Below are positions 11,131-21,300 of a stretch of 64,000 nt of DNA, in pieces. The DNA is from Pseudopithomyces maydicus (taxonomy: Eukaryota > Ascomycota > Dothideomycetes > Pleosporales > Didymosphaeriaceae): the NCBI GenBank assembly GCA_026873275.1, contig JANTUC010000022.1, positions 310,001 to 374,000 of the forward strand, read 5' to 3'. Positions within the stretch are counted from its first letter, which is position 1. Each line of letters opens with the position of its first letter. The notes beneath the pieces are model-generated. The model was not told the DNA's origin. It did no database searches and was given only the letters and a program-made list of their open reading frames with translations. The translations under genes were made by a program, and so were the position numbers.

Positions 11131-12125
11131 TTACCCCGTTTTAGCCCCCATCTAAACATACAGTGAAACCCAGTGTAACTCGTCCTCATATAGAGAAGGC
11201 AACCTCACTGCAATGCCCCGCACCACGATGGGATTGGATGGCGTTGCTGGATCCGAGGTCTGGGGGGCGTGGGTTAAAGAGATGAAGGACTTGGAGAGGT
11301 GGCGTGTGTATATGCACGTACTGGCCGGTAATATACGTATGTATCTGTGTTGCGTGGAGGACTGGATAAGGCTGGGGTGAGGGGGAGGTGATTGGGCTTG
11401 AGCCGGGGAGGCTGATACCTGCGGTGCTGGTTCGAGAAAGAAGCGGGTGGGTAGGTGAGCGGTGGAAGGGGGGCTCGGCCGAAGTGGGTTTCTAGGGGCC
11501 GGGGGTTGGGGGTGGTATATTGTATGTTGGGGGAGGGTACACTGCATTCACAGTGTTTTGAAGGTTGTTGTTGTAAGGGCGGTACTTGATTATCTGATAT
11601 TGATTGATGGTAAATTGAGTGCAATAAATTTGGTTATTAACTAGAACAATCAGAACCACTGGATTAGTAAGTGGAGTGTCAAAGGATAAGCATGATTAAC
11701 GAGAGGCCGGAGAGCATGTTGGGAGAATGACGTATTGGTGGATGACCGTCATTAGCACTGCGGCTGGAGATAGACAGTACTGCTGCGCCGCGTTGGAATT
11801 GCGCATGTTTCACGGACCATATCATTTTTATCTAGTACACATGAGTGCATATCGGCTCGTGGTGATCGGCGGCGGTTGCTCTTGGCCGCCCTTAGAGCGG
11901 CATGGCAGACACGTGGACAACATGCATGCTCGCAACGCGTGGGCAAAACCAATGACGCGCCATTTTACATGGATGCTGCAGGGGCTTAGCAACATCTTAG
12001 CCTTTCTAACGAAGCGATTTCCGGTAAGTTCACTGTAGTTATGCATTGAGATGACGGAAAAAGTAAGAAAGGGAAAACAACTCACCTAGGCCAAACTACC
12101 AAGTACACACGACACTATCAGAGGC
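11131..12125. other. Intergenic; no trace of the transporter N-terminus
   Basis: I looked for MFS helices 1-8 on the minus strand and for other genes on both strands. Only short proline-rich chance frames are present. Confidence 0.45.
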
Positions 12126-13825
12126 TCAAAACTCACCAACCCGAGATCTCCCGTCCATTTCAATCTGCTCTCTCGCTCTCCTCCCGACCCTAAGCTGAGT
12201 CTCAACACGCGGCAATTGCACCCACATAATCCTCAGCTGCTCCGGCCTCTTATCGAAGTACGCGATGTCGTAGTGGAGCACGATATGCGCCAGCATGAGC
12301 TTGATCTCATGGAGTGCAAAGAATCGCCCCGGACACGCGTTGCGACCCAAGCCAAACGATAGGAATTTGTCATCTAGACTGACGGTGGGCTTTGCCTTCG
12401 AGTGGGCGTTATCGCTGTTTGACAGAGGCATTGTGGCATCCATGCCCTTTGCCTCGTAGAATCTGCTTCTGCAAGTGTCTTCGACGGAAGCCGGGCGACA
12501 GAAGCGGAAGGGATGGAAGTTCTGCGGGTCGGCGTAGAAGGTGGGGTCGAGATGGATTGCGTCCATGGGGGTGGCGAGGTAGATGTCTTTCGGGATGTGC
12601 ACGGCGTTTTCTATCGTGATTCCGTCTTCCGCGACGACCTGGTTACAAGCAAATCGTAAGACGATGTTTGTCATGGGTGGGCAGGTCTACTCACACGTCG
12701 AGGCAGCGCCAGAATTGAAAACGAGGACACTCTCATGGACTCTCGGATTGCGGAATGCGTGCGGTGCAGCTTGGATACAGCGTCCAGGGTCCAAATCCCC
12801 CCGCTTCTGCTAGGACGCGAGAACACTCTTCGCGCAAATCTTGTACTATCTCCATCTTTGGATCCTGGCTGAAAATGTCTTGAAGGGCATTTGCCAGCGT
12901 GAAGCTAGTTGTGTGCATGGCGACAAAGTTTAGGATGAGGAGGCGATGGCCTACACGGATGGGGTCGAGATATTTCTCATTGCCTGTTTTGTAGGCCTCT
13001 TGATGAACCATTGTAGGCCATCTTTCTAAAGCGAACTGAGCAAATTGTGATCAATGATGAAAATGGCTAGATGAACTTACAGGAGGCTGATTCTCAGCGC
13101 ACGGCGAACGTTGCTGTTGCAGAAACTGTGCGAGTCGCTCTTTGATCAAGGGTAGCATCGGTTCAAGGCAGCGGCTTCGCACCATCTTACCATACAGCCA
13201 TATAATGTTCCCAACGATAGGCCTGATGAACCAAGGTACTGAGTGTATTAGAAAAGCGTTCGAGAACACCCACTCTGCATGCCTTTTGGTTGCATTCAGG
13301 AATTCCTCGTTCCTGCCTAGAAGGTAGTGTTACAAACCTGTAACAAGGCAACACGATTGAGCACATACAGTGTGGATTCCCTACAAAAATACGATTGACA
13401 GCCTTTGCAACAATCTGTAGACAACTCGTCCAAGCTGGTACTGTCGTCCAATTCTCTTCATCAGTGCCCCAGTGCTTGTTAAATCCGACCCCGATTTCTT
13501 CAACGATGTCTCCAGTGAGGGCATCCAGATTCCGCGTGATCTGGTTGCGGATCACATTGACATGGAAAGCATGGGAGAAGATCTCGGGATCCCCAACGGT
13601 GTACTTTGCTTGGATGGTCTCTGATTGAACCCAGTGTGCATCAACGCTAGACTCTGGAAGCTCGTAAATCGATTTGAGCTGATGCGGTGATACGACGACT
13701 ATGGCTCTGCGGTCCACACTGGGCGCACCACATATTGTGTTCGCGCGCGAAAACTACACTTATTGAGCATTTATGTAAACTGATCATTGGCTCTTCATCA
13801 CCTCTTTGTATCCTTCATCTACCAT
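12126..13825 (-). CDS. Cytochrome P450 monooxygenase (5' end uncertain, one or two apparent frameshifts)
   Basis: Haem-thiolate monooxygenase of the fungal type. Exons: 13825-13802, 13753-13369, 13316-13081, 13025 (or 13035)-12695, 12638-12126. Visible motifs: I-helix NFVAMHTTSFTLANAL, in which His replaces the usual acidic residue, as in ent-kaurene-oxidase-like fungal P450s; the ExxR helix RTHSAIRESM; the haem loop FLSFGLGRNACPGRFFAL with the cysteine ligand. The C-run at 12797-12802 needs one more base to join VLAEAG to the WTLDAVSKLH frame. A second slip may exist at 12996-13004: one frame gives the family-like DGLQWFIK before EAYKTGN, but using the acceptor at 13036 avoids it. The N-terminal membrane anchor was not found; coding may extend upstream of 13825 to about 13890. 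An LTR remnant begins at about 13959, so the 5' end may have been lost. Confidence 0.85.
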
Positions 13826-13958
13826 TGCTTTGCTGCCAAAGAAAGATCTTACAACTAAGCGCGGCCACCGAATATTTCGGCTTTTGCGCCGCACATGGGA
13901 TCATGGAAACAACAAAAACCCTGGTCAGCTCAACGGGTCGTCTTCGAACTGATGCCCT

Positions 13959-14031
13959 GTCTAGCTATATTCTATATTTATTATTTATGATAAGCGCCTA
14001 ATTCCCCTCCTTTATATTCTAGTTCGTAACA
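13959..14031 (-). repeat. LTR fragment, RIP-like copy of the solo LTR end
   Basis: This stretch matches the last part of the solo LTR at 17340-17718, ending TTCGTAACA in both. Most differences are C-to-T or G-to-A (for example gcgcctaattcccctcc here against gcgcccaatccccctcc there). It lies just upstream of the P450. Confidence 0.7.
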
Positions 14032-14747
14032 CAGTGGCATACTTGAAATTTACTGTATATTGAACCTCTTCTCTCTTTGAGGCTAGCGTGATAAGGGGAG
14101 AGTTCGTGTTTTTTCCCTTATCGTGCTAGGCCTCTTCGAGATCCCGTGTGCGACCGCGTGGCTGACAGCCGAAGCTTTACCGATCAAATCAGCAGGCCCC
14201 ACGTTCCAGAAGTGACGTTCCCGTGCCTGTGGTTTTTTTCCTAAAATTACCACCCTTGTCTGCATACCGTACGTAAAGCCTTATTTTTTTTACCCTTGTG
14301 TTGCCTCTACCTCGTACTTCTAACAATATCCCTTAAGGATTCGCCTCATGTCTATTTGAATATTATCCTTTATTTACTCATTGATCTTAACTTCCTGTTG
14401 CTATACACGTCCTTCACAAAATTATAAACGACTACTAAGTTTTACTATACCTAACGCGCTACACTCTAGTCTAGTAGACGCGTGCATAATTAGTGCTTTC
14501 TAACAGAAAAACCCCCGGAGAACCCTGATGATAACGCCTTCTGGATTATGGGGTGACGCGTCAATTATAGTGGAACTCAGTAGTATGCACTAATTTCGGT
14601 CGCCCAACCTACTACATAGGTATATAGCCCAGACTTGATAAAAGAAAGTCAATCCCCGAATGGATATTCTCCGTGCCGACATTCTTTCTTGGCTAGCAGA
14701 CTCAACGACGAATTTGTATTTTCGTGTAACACTATACTGGCGCGACA
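14032..14747. other. A/T-rich intergenic region, sulfatase upstream
   Basis: No gene seen. Contains several poly-T runs and no recognisable transposon domain. Confidence 0.45.
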
Positions 14748-17035
14748 ATGTTATCCCCCGTTCTACTCTCTATTCTTGCGCTGACCACTCGCGTTTCCCA
14801 TGCCGAGAGGTCAGACCCGAAGCGGCCCAATATCGTATTCATTTTGTCTGACGACCAAGACAAACGACTAGGATCTACCGACTTTCAGTCTGTTCTGCAG
14901 CGGGAAATCTTCGCAAAGGGTGTCGAGTTCACCAATCACTATGGCACTACTGCGCAGTGTTGCCCTGCCCGTGCAAGCATCTTCCGGGGTCAATTTTCTC
15001 ACAACACCAACATCACCCACGTCCACGGAGCTGGGTCAGTTCCACTTTTTTAAGCTTGGTCCTCTACTTTATGGGAGCCATGCCGTCTGATTTTGCTAAC
15101 TCTCGCACTGTAGCGGCAACTATGACAAGTGGCTGGCGTCTAAGCAGGATGAAGACTATCTGCCGGTCTGGCTGAAGGAGGCAGGTTATAGAACCGAGTG
15201 TGAGTGATTGATTTTTTATCCCTTCTTTAGTCGCCTTGTCGTTGCTACTTTCGGGCTCAAGAAAGTATCCTGCTACAAGCACAGCATTCTCACGCAAGCT
15301 CCAGATATTGGTAAGTACATGAACGGATATAATACCGCCAATTGGGCGAGCTCCCTAAACATTGGGATTGGATGGACACTCTAGTGAGTAAAAATCTGAT
15401 TCTGCCGAAGTCATCATGGGTCTTAACATTCGGATTTCCTTACAGCTCGACCCGTACACAACTTATTACAACGTCCCTGTACTATCAAAAAATGGGAATA
15501 AGCCAGTCTACTACAAAGGGTTCCATTCGACGGACGTGATTCGCATAAAAGCGTAAGCACATGCTTATTTTCCCCATTTTTTGTTATTCGACCAACACAT
15601 TAGGAAAAGTCTCGACCGTCTAGAGCGCCTGGCAGCCCAGGATTCTCCTTTCTACCTGCAAATTGCCCCTTACGCCCCGCACATCCAGAAAGATGCCAAA
15701 CGGCCAATTCCATTGAAGCGGCACATGAATATGTTCACGAATGCCACGGCTCCTAGAAACCCCAACTGGAACCCCGCGGACGAGTTTCAGCTCAAGAAGG
15801 GCGGCTGGCTACGTAACCTGCCACTCATGAACGAGTCTGTCATCGAGTTTGCCGACTTGACCTACCGGTCCAGAGCACAGGCACTACAAGGTGTGGACGA
15901 GATCATCGAGGATGTCATTCGTATGCTGGAGGCTAAAGGAATCATCGATAACACGTATAGTAAGTTGATCAAAATATGCAGGGGATATCAACGGCGAATT
16001 GGCGTTGTACGTCTCTGAAATATATGATTTACATGCATGACTAACGTTGCCTTACGTTTGCCAGTCGTCTACACAGCTGACAACGGTTACCATATCGGCC
16101 AGAATCGAGCACCGGCCGGCAAGGCGCTATTTTACGCCGAGGACACAAACCTTCCCTTTGCCGTCCGTGGCCCGAATATACCAAAGGGCGTCAAATCCGA
16201 CCTACCGAGTACGCATGTCGACCTCGCACCTACTTTTCTCGATATTGCTGGCCTATCACTGGAGAAGTACCCCTCTTTTCTTGATGGGGCAAGCTTGCTA
16301 GCCCAGTGGCTTCAACCAAATCAAACCAGTGGCACTGATCACGGCAAAGGTAACGCGAGGGAAACGCTGAATATTGAGTTCTGGGGACTGTGTAATATTG
16401 AGGCGCCCTCAGCAAGCGACTTAGGCAGTCCGTTCCTGAACAATACGTATAAGACGGTACGAATTCTCGGTGACAAAGACAGCTGGCTCTTCACGAAGTG
16501 GTGCACTGGTGACGTGGAGATGTACCACACCTCAACAGATCAGTGGGAGGTGCAGAATATTGCCGACTCAGAAGACCCACTACACAAACGCGCTCTCAGT
16601 CGGCTGAACGCTATTCTCATGGTGACAAAGTCGTGTGAGAAGGGCTCTTGCCGTGAACCCTGGGCAATATTGGATCTGCCCTCCGGTGAGAAGCTTGGAT
16701 CGTTCGACGAGGCAATGTCGCCTAGTCATGATGCGTTCTTCGATCAGTTTCCCAAAGTTTCCTTCTCCGAGTGCCTGCAGGTCCAGTCTGCCGAGAATGA
16801 GGCTCCATTCTACCCGCTGCTTCCCGACAATGGCGCGGGAGGTCTTGGACGGGCGTCCCGCGCGTCGACCGATCACTTTGTTGAGACAAAGGACACACTC
16901 AGTATCAAGGACACCGCATTCTATGGAGATGTTAGTCAAAGGAACGCAACACTAGAGGACCTTTACGCAGAGGCACGGGAGCTTACAGATGAAGAGCTGG
17001 GTATATCTTCAAACTCTACCTATGTCTATTTCTAG
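14748..17035 (+). CDS. Secreted arylsulfatase (one apparent frameshift)
   Basis: Hydrolyses sulfate esters; secreted or cell-wall enzyme in fungi. Six exons: 14748-15034, 15114-15199, 15305-15383, 15446-15552, 15604-15959, 16065-17035. Signal peptide MLSPVLLSILALTTRVSHA, then the metal site PNIVFILSDDQD and the formylglycine motif C-C-P-A-R (C-x-P-x-R) in TTAQCCPARASIFRG, whose cysteine is oxidised to the catalytic residue. Downstream TADNGYHIGQNR carries the second D-N metal ligand pair. Exon 3 slips at GGG 15344-15346: the first frame ends NTANW, the next is LPKHWDWMDTL. One added base gives 1887 coding bases (628 residues). The rest is intact, so I treat it as a real gene with a likely sequence error. 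An arylsulfotransferase remnant lies 10 kb away, beyond the retrotransposon. Confidence 0.92.
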
Positions 17036-17339
17036 GTGCTTGTTACGGCCATCAGTGGCTTGTCATCGAAGATTGCAATAGAAACACCATGCTAAAAAGC
17101 TAAAGTCAGACTCTACCATGAAAAATATTCTATTATTAGCCTACTAGACTATAGATGAATATACTATTTCGCTGGTATATAGCGTGGCTTCGCGTTGAGT
17201 GGTGACAATATAGTTTATTTCATAAGATAATGTTGGCTATTAACTGAGAAGAGGAACTATAGTACGCAAGGAGTTGCTCGCATAAAAGCGCGCAGACTAG
17301 CACATACTATACCAAAATAGCAATAACTTAGTGGAAACC
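17036..17339. other. Sulfatase 3' flank, A/T-rich
   Basis: Nothing beyond the presumed 3' untranslated region is recognised. Confidence 0.4.
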
Positions 17340-17718
17340 TATTAAGACCACGAGGGTAGCTAGTCCTAGAAGTTAAAGTTGGTTCTCGGGTAGGAGCAAT
17401 TTACAGAGAGAGAAGGGTTATTAATTATATAAATAGATTAATAAAATAGTTAGTATTAATATTATATATAATACTAAATTAATAATAAGGCCTAAGTAAA
17501 TCTAAACAATAGATTAATAAACAAGTTGAATATAAGTATCTACGAAGGAAACTTAGGTTCCTATATACTTAGGTTACTTAGCTGCTCAGTACCACTAATT
17601 AACTAAGCACGTCACGTGACTACTCTAATAGTGGCTTGGCGCCCCATCTGGCCATATCTTGGGCCTGTCGTCCATCATAAGCGCCCAATCCCCCTCCTCC
17701 ACATTCTGGTTCGTAACA
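17340..17718. mobile_element. Solo LTR (379 bp) with 5-bp target duplication
   Basis: Begins TATTAAGACC (TG...CA type with the G changed to A) and ends TTCGTAACA. It is flanked by AAACC at 17335-17339 and AAACC at 17719-17723. Its first 200 bases match the 501-bp LTRs of the inner Gypsy element (39253 and 45499); the rest differs, so it is a related subfamily. A solo LTR is the usual outcome of recombination between the two LTRs of a former full element. Confidence 0.85.
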
Positions 17719-17835
17719 AAACCATCCCTCTTGCAAATCGCGCGCATTCGCATTATATAGTAATAATATAATGCTTTCTATGCGCATAGTTACTCATTAA
17801 AATCTATAACTGCCTTTTTAGTAGTGCGACAAACC

Positions 17836-17840
17836 CTTTT
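17836..17840. repeat. Target-site duplication CTTTT, left copy
   Basis: Pairs with CTTTT at 25019-25023 around the Gypsy element. Confidence 0.9.
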
Positions 17841-18337
17841 TGTTACGGCTGCTACGCCGCAACCGAAGTACGGGAATTACGACAAGGGTGATGAGGACCA
17901 GTGGGAGGGAAGCGTGAGCAGCGATCACGCTTACTATGATGACCTACTGGATTACGATCACGGGTCGGACGCTGAGCACAACATGGACACGTGAGGAAGG
18001 TCACGTGACTGGGCTCTGTGGGCTCTGCGACACAGAGCCTACAGAGCCTGGCTCCGTAGGCTCCGTGCAACAGAGCCACGGAGCCAGTTCGCACCCACAA
18101 GTATATAGCAGCGGCCGCCCGCTTTAGATAGTCCTCATCGTCAATCCTCGATTCAGTTCTACTGTCCCTTGCTTCTGCAGTGAAGATTACTATTGAGCAT
18201 TCGGCAACGATAACCTCATTGTATTGATTGACGTTCAACCCACGTGACTTATACTTACTCGTCCGCTCCTCTTAACTCACCATACCCCAAGCGCGCACAC
18301 CCTCGGTCCACGGGACTACAGAGTGTGCCCCGTGACA
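17841..18337 (+). repeat. 5' LTR of the Gypsy element
   Basis: 497 bp, TGTTACGG...CGTGACA. U3 contains a set of inverted repeats at 18011-18085. A TATA box (gTATATAgc) lies at 18102-18107, so transcription should start near 18130-18137. Confidence 0.95.
18011..18085. promoter_or_regulatory. U3 inverted-repeat array upstream of the TATA box
   Basis: Eight short units of the form GGCTCTGTG / GGCTCCGTA, four in one orientation and four as reverse complements (ACAGAGCC, ACGGAGCC), arranged as two adjacent hairpins. They sit 20-90 bases upstream of the TATA box, where a transcription enhancer would be expected. Repeated at 24692-24766 in the 3' LTR. Confidence 0.6.
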
Positions 18338-18339
18338 TC

Positions 18340-18347
18340 TTGACGAT
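18340..18347 (+). promoter_or_regulatory. Putative self-primer binding site
   Basis: Two bases after the 5' LTR, TTGACGAT is the exact reverse complement of ATCGTCAA at 18137-18144, which lies about 35 bases after the TATA box, i.e. at or near the predicted 5' end of the transcript. No TGG, the start of a tRNA-primed site, is present next to the LTR. Tf1-type elements prime reverse transcription from the 5' end of their own mRNA in this way. Eight bases is shorter than the 11 known in Tf1. Confidence 0.5.
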
Positions 18348-18394
18348 CGTGTTCCGAGGACACACCACCGGTACGTACCAAGTCACAGTTAACA

Positions 18395-21300
18395 ATGGCC
18401 CCAACTACCCCAGCGCCCATTATGTCCAGTTCATCGGACCCTACGGATTGGATCCAGATGAAGGAACATATTACGTTCTTGAATAAGGAAAGGAATGCGC
18501 AGAAGGAAGCGTATGAACAACTGTATGAGCAAGTCAAGGCGCTGTTGGTGGAAAAGGAAGAAGGAGCCAATGATGTTTTGAAGAAGCAAATTGAAAAAAT
18601 GGAACTCCGGATGGCCAATCGACCATTGAAGCTGGCTGAGCCCGAGAAGTTCGATGGGACCAGGAGCAAGTTGAGGGGATTCCTGGCCAGCATGGCCTTA
18701 CACACCGACCTCAACCGAGGCTACCTGGAAAATGATGAGTCGAAGGTCGCTTACGTCGCCACTCATTTCATCGGAAAAGCAATGGATTGGTTCGACAGCT
18801 ACCTAACGGACTATCGAAACAACGACGTAGATAACCGAAAAACCGAAACCATGTTGATTTTCGGCGATTACAACTACTTCGTACAGAAACTCAGGAGGAC
18901 GTTTGGTGACATCGATGCGGAACGCATGGCGGAACGAAAGCTACTGAAGCTACAACAAACCAAATCTGTAGCGGCTTACGTGTCAGCGTTCGAACAGTTA
19001 GCCAACAAGGTCCAGGACTGGGGAGAACGAGGTCTGATGACCAGGTTCTACGAAGGACTTAAGTCAGACATCCGATATGAAATGATCAGGATGGAGAAGC
19101 CGACAACTCTGTCGGCCCTGATCGAACAAGCAGTCCAGATCGATGATGAACTATTCCTTTGGAAACAAGATAACAAAGGAGGGAATGGGCACGGAGCGAA
19201 TGGCCGTACCAAGAAGAATCACGATCATGGAGATCCCATGATGTTAGATGCCAACAAAGAAGGCAAGAAACCATGGAAGAAGGACGCTAAGAAAGACAGG
19301 CAGCGCAAAGAAGGCGCCTGTTTCGGCTGCGGCGAGAAAGGCCACATAGCCAGGAACTGCCCAAGTAGGAGCCAGGGTTCTGCCAATAAAGGTCCAAGAA
19401 AGGATACCAAGGATGGATCTGACGGACAAAAGGAGAAGCTGGCCGGCAGTAAAGAGCATCAAGCCTCGCATTGGGCTGAGTGCTCAGACGACATGTGCAC
19501 TAGTCACATGAAAAGCAAAAAGGACACGGGATATTGGCCCAGAGAGAAGCTGGCCGCCACGAAGGAAAGAACACTCCAATGGTTGGCGGAAGAACAAAAC
19601 GCACAAATCCCAGAAGCCCCTGAGGCACCAATAAGTGATTCAGAGGAAGAACTAAGAAGCGACTCGGAGGAGGAGCTAGAAAGTGAATCCGACGAATCCA
19701 TGGATACGCCCTCCCAGTCTACGTTCAGGAACGAAGAACCCTTTTCCTCGTCGCCTGCTCAAGAAAAGCCAGTATCCCCGACAAAGAATGTAAGGTTTGG
19801 GAAAACGGAGTTTCTCCAACCCCCAGGACCGGCCCAAGAAACAGCTGTACCGGTATACTTCCCCAAGGTGAAAAGGATAATTGGGGAATGGAAGTTTTAC
19901 GAGAAGGGATCACCACCAAAGTCCATACACGAGGTATATGAGGACTGGAAGGTGAAATACCCGCGAAACACCAAGTTCACCCACTTTACTCGCTGGGTAG
20001 AACAAAACATGGTCCTGGCCGACGGGATGCCCACGGCCGATGAATGGAAGGTGGTGGCAAATGAAGTAAAATGGGTGGACGAAGCACACACGCCTAGAAT
20101 TCCAGTGAAATATTGGATACCAATCTCCAACAAACAGGAAGCCAAAGGAACCCAGAAGGTCCAGGGTGATAACCCTCGCACGTCCCCAACTCATCCCGCA
20201 CACCACGAGCTAGCATGGGTATCGTGCATCGCGCCAGAATGTTCGATGCACCAAGGACCTAAGAAGAAACATCAGGCATACCCGGTACGAGTAGCCGAGG
20301 ACCCGCATACGGACATAATCCTTCGGGAAGACGTCCACGGTTGGCATCCATCCAAGAAGCACGGTGGATATCTCATCATGGAACCAGGCCCACTACTACC
20401 AATGGAATGCGTCATGGGACGACAATGGTACGAGTGTCCAGAAAACAAGTGTCCAAAGCATGTGAACAAGAAAATCCAGACGAAACACTGGCCCAAAGGG
20501 AAGGAAGCCCTTAAAGGGATGTGGGGACCACATGTGATGATCCAAGCAAAGTACCATGGACAACCCATTAGGGCAATGATCGATAGCGGAGCAACCAGAA
20601 ACTTCATCTCAAAGAAGTTCATAGAGCAGCAAAAGCTCCCGTACGCGGACAAAGCAGAAAAACGAACCCTATACAACATAGAGGGACTCCCGTTCACGGA
20701 ACAAATACACCTCGAAACGAAACCAGGAACCTTTACCACAGATGGGTTGATTATTAACAACCTGGTAATGGACTTAGCAGCGATCGACGACCAACAGGAA
20801 GTAATCCTGGGGATGCCATGGTTAAACCAGGTCAATCCGATCATCCGGTGGGACACTAAGACAGTCGAGTACCCAAGGAGGTTGGCCGCGTCCACTGAGG
20901 ACGAGCAACGGGTCCCCAAGGACTATCGCGAATATGAAGAAATATTCCACGAACCAGAAGGATATCTGCCCGAACACGCAGAATGGGATTGCGAAATCAA
21001 CCTCGAACCAGGAAAACAACCAACCTGGAGTGGAGTCTACAAGACAACGGAAGCAGAGGGGGATATTATCAAGAAATACATCAAGACAAACTTGGAAAGG
21101 AAATATATCCGGCCTTCTTATTCATCAGCGGCACACGGAGTAACCTTTGCCGACAAGAAGGACGACCCGGAACCCCGTTTCTGTGTAGATTTCCGGAAAA
21201 CGAACGACATAACCATCAAGGATCGATACCCTCTGCCTAGGATCGATGAATTACAAGATGAACTGAAGTCAGCCAAGATCTTCACTAAACTAGATGTGAA

